This document shows positions 21,246 through 29,081 of a stretch of DNA of 64,000 nt, in pieces. The notes beneath the pieces were generated by a model that did no database searches, was not told the origin of the DNA, and saw only the letters and a program-made list of their open reading frames with translations. A program made the translations under genes and the position numbers. The DNA comes from Kribbella monticola. GTDB taxonomy: Bacteria; Actinomycetota; Actinomycetes; Propionibacteriales; Kribbellaceae. Every line of letters begins with the position of its first letter. Position 1 is the stretch's first letter. The stretch spans positions 99,497-163,496 of the forward strand of contig NZ_QFXK01000026.1 in assembly GCF_003261635.1 (NCBI RefSeq), in the 5' to 3' direction.

Positions 21246-22754
21246 ATGACCGCCAGTCGTACGCCGCACGCTGCCGAGGTGCAGCCGTTCGCTCTCGTTC
21301 CCGTGGCCGCGATCGCGGCCACGCTCGCCGTCGTACTGACCGCGCTCTCCGGTCGGTACGGGTTCCACCGCGACGAGCTCTACTTCCTTGTCGCGGGCAA
21401 GCACCTGGCGTGGGGATTCACTGACCAGCCGCCGCTCACGCCGTTGCTGGCGCACATCTCGACGACGATCTTCGGAAACACTCCGATGGGCCTGCGAGTC
21501 CTTTCGACGCTCACAGCCGCCGCGACGATCTTCGTTGTCGCGCTGATCGCTCGAGAGTTCGGCAGCGATCGGCGTGCCCAGACCTTCGCGGCCGTCTGTG
21601 CGGCGATCGCCGGGTTCCCGCTCGGCATCGGGCATCTCGCGTCGACCGCGACGTACGACATGCTGGCGTGGATGGTGATCGGCCTGTTCGCCGTCAAGCT
21701 GCTGCGCACCGGTGACGACCGTTGGTGGGTGGCGATCGGCCTGTCGACCGGAATCGCGCTCGAGAACAAGTACCTGGTAGTCCTCCCGCTCGCCGCGCTT
21801 CTGGTCGCCGTACTGCTCGTCGGCCCGCGTCCCGTACTGCGAAGTTGGTGGCTCGCCGCCGGTGTCGTCACGGCCGCCTTGATCGCCGGCCCGAATCTCT
21901 GGTGGCAGGCGACGCACGGCTGGCCGCAACTCACGGTCGCCGGCGGCATCAGCGAGGACGACGGCACCGAGAACCGGATCATGTTCATCCCACTACAGAT
22001 CCTGCAACTGTCGCCCTTCCTGGTGCCGGTGTGGGTGGCCGGCTTCCTCCGCATGTGGCGCTCCCCCACCCTGCGCTGGTCGCGGGCGATCGCGCTGGCT
22101 TACCCGATCCTTTGCGTCATCGTCCTCGCAGTAGGCGGCAAGCCGTACTACGCGCTGCCGCTCCTGCTGATCCTCGTCGCAGCCGGCGCCACCCCGACTC
22201 TCGCGTGGCTGACGCGCGGGCGCACCGCCGTACGACGCAGCCTTGTCGCGGCCGGCGTTGTCCTGACGGCAATCACGTCCGCCGTCATCGCCCTCCCCAT
22301 CTTGCCGACCTCCGCCATCAACGCAGTCCTCCCCATCAACCCCGAACAGGGCGAACAAATCGGCTGGCCCGCCCTCACCGCCGCAGTCGCCGAAGCCTGG
22401 CAACAAATCCCCGAGCCGGACCGCTCCCGCGCCACGATCTTCGCCCTCAACTACGGCGAAGCCGGCGCCATCGACCACTACGGCCCCGCCCACCACCTGC
22501 CCACCCCGTACTCAGGCCACATGTCCTTCGCCGACTGGGGCCCACCCCCCAACACCCAGACCGGCCCCGTCCTCCTGGTCGAACAAGAACCCACCCCGTA
22601 CTACGAATCCCGCTTCGGCACCTGCCACCAAGTAGCCACGGTCAACACCGGCCACTCAGTCGACAACGAAGAACAAGGCACCCACCTAACCCTCTGCACC
22701 GGCCCCACCCAACCCTGGTCCACCCTCTGGCCTTCCCTCCGCCGCTACTACTAG
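21246..22754 (+). CDS. GT39-type glycosyltransferase, dolichyl-phosphate-mannose-transferase-like membrane protein
   Basis: A 502-residue polytopic membrane protein with about ten hydrophobic segments. The first extracytoplasmic loop has HRDELYFLVAG and TDQPPLTPLLA, the acidic pair of the ArnT/PMT/GT39 superfamily that moves a sugar from a polyprenyl-phosphate carrier. The C-terminal 150 residues are an exported soluble region ending near two cysteines. The ATG at 21246 has no clear ribosome site and may be leaderless. The last third has extremely C-rich third positions. It is monocistronic. Substrate and acceptor cannot be inferred. Confidence 0.8.
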   Translation: MTASRTPHAAEVQPFALVPVAAIAATLAVVLTALSGRYGFHRDELYFLVAGKHLAWGFTDQPPLTPLLAHISTTIFGNTPMGLRVLSTLTAAATIFVVALIAREFGSDRRAQTFAAVCAAIAGFPLGIGHLASTATYDMLAWMVIGLFAVKLLRTGDDRWWVAIGLSTGIALENKYLVVLPLAALLVAVLLVGPRPVLRSWWLAAGVVTAALIAGPNLWWQATHGWPQLTVAGGISEDDGTENRIMFIPLQILQLSPFLVPVWVAGFLRMWRSPTLRWSRAIALAYPILCVIVLAVGGKPYYALPLLLILVAAGATPTLAWLTRGRTAVRRSLVAAGVVLTAITSAVIALPILPTSAINAVLPINPEQGEQIGWPALTAAVAEAWQQIPEPDRSRATIFALNYGEAGAIDHYGPAHHLPTPYSGHMSFADWGPPPNTQTGPVLLVEQEPTPYYESRFGTCHQVATVNTGHSVDNEEQGTHLTLCTGPTQPWSTLWPSLRRYY

Positions 22755-23022
22755 GAGCGCCCACGTCGCCCCACGCTCGCTCCTGCGTCGCTCACTAGCG
22801 CTCCTCCCACCCACCCTGGGCCGCGGGCTCCTTCGTCGCCCGCTGGAATGCCGGCACCCCCATGCCGCAAGGAACTCCATCGCAGGCAACCCGCCCACCC
22901 CGCGCTCTCCAGCGCCTTCCCCACAAGCCTCGGCCTACTTAAGCGACGTCCGTCCCCCGCGAAGCGAAACTCGCCTCGGCATCCCCTCACCAACCCCAGC
23001 ACCACCCGAACTAAATCCTCAG
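22755..23022. other. Gene-free C-rich stretch
   Basis: No coding region, RNA gene or clear inverted repeat is supported here. The + strand is C-rich and G-poor, continuing the composition of the end of the preceding gene. Open frames across it lack codon bias and starts with ribosome sites. Confidence 0.6.
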
Positions 23023-23070
23023 AAATGACGAAAGCGACCCGGTCTGCGCTTTGCGCGGACTCGAGTCGCT
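23023..23070 (-). terminator. Terminator of tRNA-Val(CAC)
   Basis: On the minus strand AGCGAC...GGTCGCT encloses an inner stem GTCCGCGC/GCGCAGAC and ends in TTTCGTCATTT. The tail matches those after the two tRNA clusters (GGTCGCTTTCGT then C or T and ATTT). Confidence 0.75.
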
Positions 23071-23080
23071 GTCAGTTACG

Positions 23081-23152
23081 TGGGCGATACTGGGTTCGAA
23101 CCAGTGACCTCTTCGGTGTGAACGAAGCGCGCTACCACTGCGCCAATCGCCC
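23081..23152 (-). tRNA. tRNA-Val (CAC)
   Basis: A 72-base cloverleaf: acceptor GGGCGAT/ATCGCCC with discriminator A, D stem GCGC, anticodon stem CTTCG/CGAAG around loop TTCACAC (anticodon CAC), T loop TTCGAAC. CCA is not encoded. It reads GUG codons. Its body resembles the two tRNA-Val(GAC) genes downstream. Confidence 0.95.
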
Positions 23153-23278
23153 GTTCTGGGTGGTGCTGGTGTTACCTGTTGTGGTGGTGCGGGTGAAACC
23201 ATAGCGCATTGGTCCGCGACGTACGAAACCGGCCGGGCTACTCTTGCTGCAAGACGGAGACCCCGTCGCGTTGGAGAT

Positions 23279-23845
23279 ATGACTGTGACTTTCTCGCACG
23301 ACACCGAGCACGCGCTCGGCACCCTGGTCCGGCTGGTCAATACGCTGCCCGGGCCGAACAGCCAGGTCGACACGATGGAGACCATCGAGGACCTGGAGAA
23401 GTTCGTCCACGAGCGGGAGTTCAGCGCGGTCGGAACGTTGACCGAGACGGATCTGCAAGAGGTCCGCGAACTCCGTCCGTTGTTCGCGCCGGTCTTCACG
23501 ACAGGTTCGGATGCGGAGGCGGCCGCGATGATCAACGCGATCGTCGCGCGGGGTACGACGACGCCCAGGCTGACGAACCACGACGGCCATCCGTGGCACA
23601 TCCACTACTCCCGGGACGGCTCGTCACTGACGTGCCGGATCACCGTCGAGTGCGGGATCGCGCTTGCCCAGGTGATCTCGGCCGGTGAACGCGAGCGGCT
23701 GCGTCGCTGCGAGGCGCCGGACTGTGACGACGCGCTCATCGACCTGTCCCGCAACCGCTCCAAGCGCTACTGCGACGCCCGCACCTGCGGAAACCGTCTG
23801 CACGTCGCCGCCTACCGCGAACGCCGCAAGTCCGCCGGCGAATAA
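23279..23845 (+). CDS. CGNR zinc-finger protein (ABATE-type)
   Basis: A 188-residue protein with the N-terminal ABATE-type region (DTEHALGTLVRLVNTLP) and a C-terminal CGNR zinc finger. The finger's cysteines lie in RRCEAPDCDDAL and RYCDARTCGNR. CGNR proteins are thought to be DNA-binding regulators in actinobacteria. The ATG at 23279 is very close to GGAG; the GTG at 23285 would have better spacing and may be the true start. It is divergent from tRNA-Val(CAC). A second CGNR protein of the same length lies at 49370-49936. Confidence 0.88.
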   Translation: MTVTFSHDTEHALGTLVRLVNTLPGPNSQVDTMETIEDLEKFVHEREFSAVGTLTETDLQEVRELRPLFAPVFTTGSDAEAAAMINAIVARGTTTPRLTNHDGHPWHIHYSRDGSSLTCRITVECGIALAQVISAGERERLRRCEAPDCDDALIDLSRNRSKRYCDARTCGNRLHVAAYRERRKSAGE

Positions 23846-23859
23846 CCCAACGATCCTCC

Positions 23860-23892
23860 AGCGTCCGAAGTACACCCAGTACTTCGGACGCT
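23860..23892 (+). terminator. Terminator-like hairpin after the CGNR gene
   Basis: A 13-bp perfect stem, AGCGTCCGAAGTA (23860-23872) with TACTTCGGACGCT (23880-23892), with a 7-base loop. It starts 14 bases after the stop codon. The tail GTCGTTCG is only weakly T-rich. Confidence 0.65.
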
Positions 23893-24000
23893 GTCGTTCG
23901 GGCCCACCACAGCCGCGCTCAACCAGCCGGTACTCCGAGCAGCGCGCGCGTCTAGCAGGTGGGTTCTACTTGCGGCGCTTGGCTCTGGTGGCGCCTGGCT

Positions 24001-24822
24001 CTATGGATCGACGTCTTCCGCGGAGCGTTCGGCGAAGACCTTTGCTACCGCGGCCGTGACCTCGCCCGGGGTGGACAGGTCGCGGTCGTCGCAGCGGTGG
24101 ACGGCCTGGACGTCGCGGGTGGTCGACGTGAGGAAGATCTCGTCCGCCTCCGCCAATCGCGCCAACGGCACGTCTCGCTCGACCGCGCCGAACCAGGCGA
24201 TCACCAAACCACGGGTGACGCCGGCCAGCGCGCCCGATTCGAGCGTCGGGGTGACCAGTTCGCCGCCGTACACGCAGAAGATGTTCGACCCTGTCCCCTC
24301 GCACAGGTCGCCGACGGTGTTGGCGAAGATCGCTTCGCTGCCGCCGCGCTCCTTGGCGTAGGCGAGGGCGCGGACGTTCTCGGCGTACGACGTGGTCTTG
24401 AGGCCCGCGACGGCGCTGCGTTCGTTGCGCACCCACGGGACGGTGACGATCGCCGTCGATGGCGCGGGACGCTCGATCCGCTGTGTCGCGACGACCAGGG
24501 TCGGGCCGTCGGTACCGCGATCGGACGACAACGGCGAGACGCCGCCGGTGTAGGTGATCCGCAGCCGGCCGAACGCGATGTCGGGATCCGCCTTCACGAC
24601 CTCCGCGATCGCGCGCTCGACCTCGTCACGATCCGGGGCCGGCAGGCCGAGGCCCGTCGCCGATCGTTCGAGCCGGTCGAGATGCTTCGACACCGCGAAC
24701 GGCTGCCCGTCGACGATCTTGACCGTTTCGAAAACGCCGTCGCCGGTGGTCAGCCCGTGATCCAACGGCGACAGGCCGGCAGCCGCCGGATCCTGCAGTA
24801 CGCCGTTCAGCCAGATCTTCAT
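24001..24822 (-). CDS. Class IV aminotransferase, aminodeoxychorismate lyase-like
   Basis: A 273-residue PLP enzyme of fold type IV. It carries LSPLDHGLTTGDGVFETVK and HLDRLERSA at the N-terminus, the PLP lysine in AGLKTTSYAENV, and VGDLCEGTGSNIF, the EGTxSN phosphate and substrate loop. The pattern and length fit 4-amino-4-deoxychorismate lyase (PabC), which makes p-aminobenzoate for folate. A D-amino-acid or branched-chain transaminase cannot be excluded. The ATG at 24822 follows GGAAGGAG, and an upstream extension to 24978 is rejected. It stands alone upstream of the first tRNA cluster, in the opposite direction. Confidence 0.85.
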   Translation of the reverse strand: MKIWLNGVLQDPAAAGLSPLDHGLTTGDGVFETVKIVDGQPFAVSKHLDRLERSATGLGLPAPDRDEVERAIAEVVKADPDIAFGRLRITYTGGVSPLSSDRGTDGPTLVVATQRIERPAPSTAIVTVPWVRNERSAVAGLKTTSYAENVRALAYAKERGGSEAIFANTVGDLCEGTGSNIFCVYGGELVTPTLESGALAGVTRGLVIAWFGAVERDVPLARLAEADEIFLTSTTRDVQAVHRCDDRDLSTPGEVTAAVAKVFAERSAEDVDP

Positions 24823-24914
24823 TCCTGCTCCTTCCAACTGCGGACACCTTAAGCCGCAGACCGTCCGTCGCCGGGCGGTGACTGGCGGGCGGTCCGGAGG
24901 GGGTACCCCCGTTT

Positions 24915-24942
24915 TTGAACTCCGGGCGAGATGGGCTAATGT
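24915..24942 (+). promoter_or_regulatory. Promoter of tRNA cluster 1
   Basis: TTGAAC (24915-24920), a 16-base spacer and TAATGT (24937-24942) lie 38 bases before tRNA-Gly. The same arrangement occurs before cluster 2 (31218-31245). Confidence 0.65.
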
Positions 24943-24979
24943 TCTTCTCGCGCCGAGGGGCAGGAAACCCGGTCGCAAC

Positions 24980-25052
24980 GCGGACGTAGCTCAGTTGGTA
25001 GAGCGCAACCTTGCCAAGGTTGAGGTCGCCGGTTCGAACCCGGTCGTCCGCT
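24980..25052 (+). tRNA. tRNA-Gly (GCC), copy 1
   Basis: A 73-base cloverleaf: acceptor GCGGACG/CGTCCGC, discriminator T, anticodon loop TTGCCAA (GCC), T loop TTCGAAC. It is the first of three tRNAs in one transcript. It differs from copy 2 (31289) by a compensated G-C to A-T change in the acceptor stem. Confidence 0.97.
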
Positions 25053-25085
25053 CGGAGAGGGTTCGGCAGGCCAGGCTTTCTCACT

Positions 25086-25156
25086 GGTGGAGTGGCCGAG
25101 AGGCGAGGCAACGGCCTGCAAAGCCGTGTACACGGGTTCGAATCCCGTCTCCACCT
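25086..25156 (+). tRNA. tRNA-Cys (GCA), copy 1
   Basis: A 71-base cloverleaf: acceptor GGTGGAG/CTCCACC, discriminator T, anticodon loop CTGCAAA (GCA), T loop TTCGAAT. It is second in the cluster and identical to copy 2 at 31404. Confidence 0.97.
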
Positions 25157-25174
25157 CAACACCCTGAAAAGCTT

Positions 25175-25246
25175 GGACGATTGGCGCAGCGGTAGCGCGC
25201 TTCCCTGACACGGAAGAGGTCACTGGTTCGATCCCAGTATCGTCCA
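25175..25246 (+). tRNA. tRNA-Val (GAC), copy 1
   Basis: A 72-base cloverleaf: acceptor GGACGAT/ATCGTCC, discriminator A, anticodon loop CTGACAC (GAC), T loop TTCGATC. It is third in the cluster, directly followed by the terminator stem, and identical to copy 2 at 31503. Confidence 0.97.
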
Positions 25247-25304
25247 CGAAAGCGATAGGCGGCCTGTGTCTGCGGAGAGCGCAGACGGGTCGCTTTCGTT
25301 ATTT
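25247..25304 (+). terminator. Terminator of tRNA cluster 1
   Basis: CGAAAGCGA pairs with TCGCTTTCG, enclosing an inner stem GTCTGCG/CGCAGAC, then TTATTT. The stem begins at the base after the tRNA-Val discriminator. The sequence is almost the same after cluster 2. Confidence 0.85.
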
Positions 25305-25456
25305 GTGCGCCTGCGCTTCGCTTGGCGCGAGCGGGGGCTCCGCCACCCGCACCCCCTACGTCTGTGCCTGGGGTTGTCGGTCGGCGTTGCACGTTGGCCG
25401 AACTCGTCATTCGGCTTCCCCGCCCAGCCTGTCGTTCGGCTTCCCCGCCCCACGCG

Positions 25457-26305
25457 TCAGTGGGTTGAGCCGTAGTGGGCTGCGATCTTGTCGCTGGTTG
25501 TGAGCCAGACATCTGGTTGCGAGGTGATGTACTCCAGCGCCAGATCAAGGTACTTCGCGCGGAAGGGCTGGCCGATGACGAACGGGTGCAGGGCCAGCGC
25601 CATCACGCGGCCGCTGTGCTCGGCGTCGGCACGAAGTACGTCGTACTGGTCTTTCACCATCTGCAGGAAGTCCGGGCCGGTGAGGCCGCGGAGGGACAGG
25701 CCGAGGTCGTTGAGTTCGACGGTGTACGGCACGCTGAGCATGCCGGGGACGTTGAGTTCGTACGGCTGATCGTCGTTGGTCCAGTCCAGCACGTAGCCGA
25801 GCCCGAGCTCCGCCAGCAACGCGGGCGTGTTCGGCGTCTCCGTCAGCGCCGGCCCCATCCATCCCTTCGGACGTTGCCCGGTGGCCGATTCGATCGTGCC
25901 GACGATCTCGGCCAGAACTTCGCGCTCCTGCGCAGGCTCCAAGCCGGTGTGCAGGATGGAGTTCGTGCTGCCGTGTGCCAGCCAGGCCCAGTCGCGCTCC
26001 ACGCCGGCCTTGATGATCTGGGGGTTCTTCTCGGCGACCAGCGAGTTGAGCAACGTGCTCGCGCGTACGCCGTACTTGTCCAGGATGTCGATCGTGCGCC
26101 AGATCCCGACCCGTGCGCCGTAGTCCCGCCAGCCGGCGTTCAGCGGATCCGGCGACAGTTCGAGCGGCCAGATGCTTGTCGACGGCCGGTCCGGCAGGAA
26201 GGTCTCGACGTTCAGGCCGACGTAGAAGGCCACCCGTTTGTCCCCCGGCCAGGTCAATCGCGGACGCTCGACGATCGGGCTGTAGTCGAAAGGTTCAGCT
26301 GTCAT
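25457..26305 (-). CDS. Polysaccharide deacetylase-like hydrolase (PuuE/PgdA type)
   Basis: A 282-residue NodB-fold protein of the group that includes PuuE-type allantoinases and HpPgdA-type deacetylases. It shows the N-terminal LTWPGDKRVAFYVGLNVE, then ILDKYGVRASTLLNS, HGSTNS, and the C-terminal LALHPFVIGQPFRAKYLDLAL whose His is the conserved one near the active site. It lacks a signal peptide, so a cytoplasmic small-molecule amidase is more likely than cell-wall deacetylation. The ATG at 26305 is preferred over an upstream start that would overlap the divergent MerR gene. It is probably controlled by that regulator. Confidence 0.82.
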   Translation of the reverse strand: MTAEPFDYSPIVERPRLTWPGDKRVAFYVGLNVETFLPDRPSTSIWPLELSPDPLNAGWRDYGARVGIWRTIDILDKYGVRASTLLNSLVAEKNPQIIKAGVERDWAWLAHGSTNSILHTGLEPAQEREVLAEIVGTIESATGQRPKGWMGPALTETPNTPALLAELGLGYVLDWTNDDQPYELNVPGMLSVPYTVELNDLGLSLRGLTGPDFLQMVKDQYDVLRADAEHSGRVMALALHPFVIGQPFRAKYLDLALEYITSQPDVWLTTSDKIAAHYGSTH

Positions 26306-26321
26306 GCTGCCAAGGTAAAAT

Positions 26322-26337
26322 CTGACATCAGTGTCAG
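26322..26337. promoter_or_regulatory. Palindromic operator between deacetylase and merR-type gene
   Basis: CTGACA-TCAG-TGTCAG is a perfect 6+6 inverted repeat. On the minus strand it fills the 17-base spacer of a possible TTGAAC/TTTTAC promoter for the deacetylase gene. Dyads within the spacer are the normal MerR-family site. Confidence 0.6.
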
Positions 26338-26363
26338 GTTCAAGCCCTCGAGGAGGACCAGCG

Positions 26364-26762
26364 GTGCGCATCGGCGAACTGGCCCGCCACACCGGCGTCA
26401 GCGAACGCTCCCTGCGGTACTACGAGCAGCAGGGCCTCCTCGTCTCGGACCGTACGCCGGGCGGCCATCGTGACTACCCCGAGCGCGCCGTCGACCGGGT
26501 GATCCTGATCCAGGAACTCCTCGCGGCCGGCCTGCACAGCAAGAAGATCGCCCAACTCCTCCCCTGCATGCGCGACCCCGACGGCGCTCCCAACGAACGC
26601 GCTACCCCTGCATTGCTCCGCGAACTGAGCGCCGAGCGAGACCGCATCGACCAACTGATGGCTGATCTGGCCACCTCCCGCGCCGTACTCGACGAGGTGA
26701 TCTCGACCGCCGCCCAGGAATTGTCACCGCTGGACGAGCGAATCGAACTCTCGGCGGGCTGA
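26364..26762 (+). CDS. MerR-family transcriptional regulator
   Basis: A 132-residue MerR protein. The N-terminal winged helix reads RIGELARHTGVSERSLRYYE then QQGLLVSDRTPGG, followed by a dimerisation helix with many acidic and Leu residues. There is no C-terminal cysteine-rich metal loop, so an organic effector is likely. The GTG at 26364 is chosen because GAGGAGG lies seven bases upstream; an in-frame GTG at 26331 would fall inside the operator. It is divergent from the deacetylase-like gene and probably controls it. Confidence 0.9.
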   Translation: MRIGELARHTGVSERSLRYYEQQGLLVSDRTPGGHRDYPERAVDRVILIQELLAAGLHSKKIAQLLPCMRDPDGAPNERATPALLRELSAERDRIDQLMADLATSRAVLDEVISTAAQELSPLDERIELSAG

Positions 26763-26826
26763 GGTCGGTGGGTCAGCTTTCCTCTCGGGTGAGGTCGGCG
26801 ACCGGCTTTCCTGGGTTGTGGGCCGA

Positions 26827-27804
26827 TCAGGCGTGGGCGGGGTGATCTGGTAGGGCTCGGGCGTACCGTTCGGCTAGTTGCCTGACGGAGGTATGGAGTT
26901 CGTCTGGTCCTTCGCGGATCTCGAAGTCGGCGTCGAGGAGGGCGAGGTGGACGGCGAGACCTGTCGCGGAGTCGGAGCCGGTGCTGAACAGGCAGGTGTG
27001 GTCGTCGATCGGTTCGACGGTGCCCGCGGCCGGGGGAAGACGGGCGGCGATGCTCTCAGCCGAGGCGTGGACGACCACCTGCGCCCGGTAGCGCCAGGCG
27101 GCCGCTGACACCCGCCGGGAGACGTAGGCGGTGATGTCACCGTCGTCAGGAAGCGAACGGGGTGTGAACCGCGGTCCGGTGGGGATCCGCGGCGAGATCC
27201 GGTCGACTCGGAACGTTCGCCAGTCCTGTCGGTCGAGGTCGTAGCCGACCAGGTACCAGCGGCGGCCCCAGTTCACGAGCCGGTAGGGCTCGACTGTGCG
27301 TCTGCTGGGATCGGAGCGATGGGACAGGTAGTCGAATCGGAGCTGTTCGCGATCGCGGCACAGCCCGGCGAGTTGGGTGAGCAGTTCGGGATCGACCAGT
27401 GGCGCCGGCACGTCCTGCGGCACCTGCACGGAGAAGGTGTGGATCGAGTTCACCCGACGGCGCAGCCGTGACGGCAGCACCTGCTCAAGTTTGGTCAGGG
27501 CGTGCAGCGAGCTCTCCTCGAGTCCGGTCAGTTCGGCGGCCTTCCGGAGGCCGATCACGACGGCGACTGCCTCCTCGTCGTTCAGCAGCAGGGGCGGCAA
27601 CGAGCCACCCGCACCGAGGCGGTAGCCACCGACCGAGCCGCGGGTCGCGTCGACCGGGTAGCCGAGTCCACGGAGCCGTTCGATGTCGGCGCGAATCGTT
27701 CGCGGACTGACGTCGAGCTTGGTGGCCAGTTCCGCGCCGGTCCAGTCACGAGGGGACTGGAGCAGCGTCAGGAGCTTCAGCAGTCGGGCCGAGGTTTCGA
27801 TCAT
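26827..27804 (-). CDS. YafY-type HTH/WYL-domain transcriptional regulator
   Basis: A 325-residue regulator with an N-terminal DeoR-like helix-turn-helix (ARLLKLLTLLQSP, VSPRTIRADIERLRGLGYPV, GGYRLGAGG). A WYL domain follows in the middle (RTVEPYRLVNWGRRWYLVGYD) and a WCX extension ends the protein. WYL proteins sense ligands such as nucleic-acid pieces or small metabolites. The start is uncertain: ATG 27804 fits the helix-turn-helix, ATG 27825 is also in frame, and neither has a clear ribosome site. It is divergent from the epoxide hydrolase, with a palindrome over the start region. Confidence 0.88.
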   Translation of the reverse strand: MIETSARLLKLLTLLQSPRDWTGAELATKLDVSPRTIRADIERLRGLGYPVDATRGSVGGYRLGAGGSLPPLLLNDEEAVAVVIGLRKAAELTGLEESSLHALTKLEQVLPSRLRRRVNSIHTFSVQVPQDVPAPLVDPELLTQLAGLCRDREQLRFDYLSHRSDPSRRTVEPYRLVNWGRRWYLVGYDLDRQDWRTFRVDRISPRIPTGPRFTPRSLPDDGDITAYVSRRVSAAAWRYRAQVVVHASAESIAARLPPAAGTVEPIDDHTCLFSTGSDSATGLAVHLALLDADFEIREGPDELHTSVRQLAERYARALPDHPAHA

Positions 27805-27822
27805 GCGGAAAGTCTGCCAGTT

Positions 27823-27847
27823 CATTAGGAAGCTAGCTCGCCTAATG
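27823..27847. promoter_or_regulatory. CATTAGG-N11-CCTAATG operator
   Basis: Perfect 7-bp arms flank an 11-base spacer that itself holds the palindrome AGCTAGCT. It sits between the divergent WYL-regulator and epoxide-hydrolase genes, 20 bases before the latter start. Confidence 0.6.
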
Positions 27848-27866
27848 GGCAAATAGTGTTCTGGGT

Positions 27867-29012
27867 ATGACGACAAACACCGAGATTCACCCGTTCCGGA
27901 TCGACATCCCGCAAGCCGACCTCGACGACCTCCAGGGCCGGCTGGAGCGAACCCGCTGGGCCAACGAGCTGCCGCTGCAGACCGAGGGCGCAGTACAGAC
28001 CGGTCCGGTGCCGCCGGGATGGGAGTACGGCGTACCGGTCGGCTACGTGCAGCGGCTCGTCGAGGCGTGGCGGACGACGTACGACTGGCGTGCCTGGGAA
28101 GCGCGGCTGAATGAGTATCCGCAGTTCGTCACCGAGATCGACGGCCAGCAGATCCACTTTCTGCACGTGCGGTCCGCCGACCCGAACGCGATTCCGCTGC
28201 TGCTGACCCACGGCTGGCCCAACAGCGTGGTCGAGTTCCTCGGCCTGATCGAACCGCTGACCGCGCCCACCGAGGGGCAGGCCTTCCATCTGGTGATCCC
28301 GTCACTGCCCGGCTTCGGTTTCTCCGGCCCGACGGCGGACCAGGGCTGGAACAGGTACCGCACCGCGCGCGCCTGGGCCGAACTGATGCGCCGGCTCGGC
28401 TACGAAAAATATGGGGCCCACGGCAACGATGCCGGCGCGTACGTCGCACCCGAACTCGGTCGCATCGACCCCGAGCACGTGATCGGGGTGCACGTCACCC
28501 AGCTGTTCTCGTTCTCGTCCGGCGACCCGGCCGACCTCGCCGACCTGTCCGAGGACGAACTCGGATATGTGCGGTTCCTGCAGAGCTTCCAGGACAATAT
28601 GTCGGCGTACGCGAAGCTGCAGGAGACGCAGCCGCAGACGCTCGCTCACGCCCTGGCCGATTCCCCGTCAGGCCAACTGGCCTGGATCGCCCAGTTGCTG
28701 GGCGGCACCAGCGACGAGCACGTGCTGACCAACGCAACCATCTACTGGCTCACCAACACCGGCGCGTCCTCGGCCCGCTTCTACTACGAAGACCACCACG
28801 CCGACCACCCGACGACACCGACCACAGCCCCGACCGGGCTCTCGAGCTTCGCCTTCGACTTCCGGCCACTGCGCCGATTCGCCGAGCGCGATCACAGCAA
28901 CATCGTGTCCTGGAACGAGTACGACCGCGGCAGCCACTGGGCCACCCAGGACGCACCGGACCTCCTGATCCAAGATCTGCAGGGCTTCTTCAGCAAGGTG
29001 TCGGAGCACTAG
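27867..29012 (+). CDS. Epoxide hydrolase family protein
   Basis: A 381-residue enzyme with the N-terminal EHN domain (HPFRIDIPQADLDDLQGRL, TRW) and an alpha/beta hydrolase core. HGWP (115-118) is the oxyanion motif. The nucleophile is Asp188 in GAHGNDAGAYVA. A late region with FRPLRRFAERDHSNIVSWNEYDRGSH carries the His and the tail typical of microsomal-type epoxide hydrolases. Such enzymes open epoxides to diols. No strong ribosome site precedes ATG 27867. It is likely controlled by the divergent WYL regulator and ends at a strong terminator. Confidence 0.9.
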   Translation: MTTNTEIHPFRIDIPQADLDDLQGRLERTRWANELPLQTEGAVQTGPVPPGWEYGVPVGYVQRLVEAWRTTYDWRAWEARLNEYPQFVTEIDGQQIHFLHVRSADPNAIPLLLTHGWPNSVVEFLGLIEPLTAPTEGQAFHLVIPSLPGFGFSGPTADQGWNRYRTARAWAELMRRLGYEKYGAHGNDAGAYVAPELGRIDPEHVIGVHVTQLFSFSSGDPADLADLSEDELGYVRFLQSFQDNMSAYAKLQETQPQTLAHALADSPSGQLAWIAQLLGGTSDEHVLTNATIYWLTNTGASSARFYYEDHHADHPTTPTTAPTGLSSFAFDFRPLRRFAERDHSNIVSWNEYDRGSHWATQDAPDLLIQDLQGFFSKVSEH

Positions 29013-29023
29013 ATGTCTAGACC

Positions 29024-29065
29024 CAGGCTCAACTGGCGGTGCGCCAAGCTCGCCGGTTGAGCCTG
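29024..29065 (+). terminator. Terminator after epoxide hydrolase
   Basis: CAGGCTCAACTGGCG pairs with CGCCGGTTGAGCCTG (one T-G pair) around a 12-base loop. It starts 12 bases after the stop. The tail CGTCTCAA is only weakly T-rich; it also faces the convergent DUF2461 gene. Confidence 0.7.
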
Positions 29066-29081
29066 CGTCTCAAGGGGATCG

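Noticed and set aside
22755..23022. Possible gene or repeat array in the C-rich stretch
   Set aside because: No codon bias, no start with a ribosome site and no regular unit.
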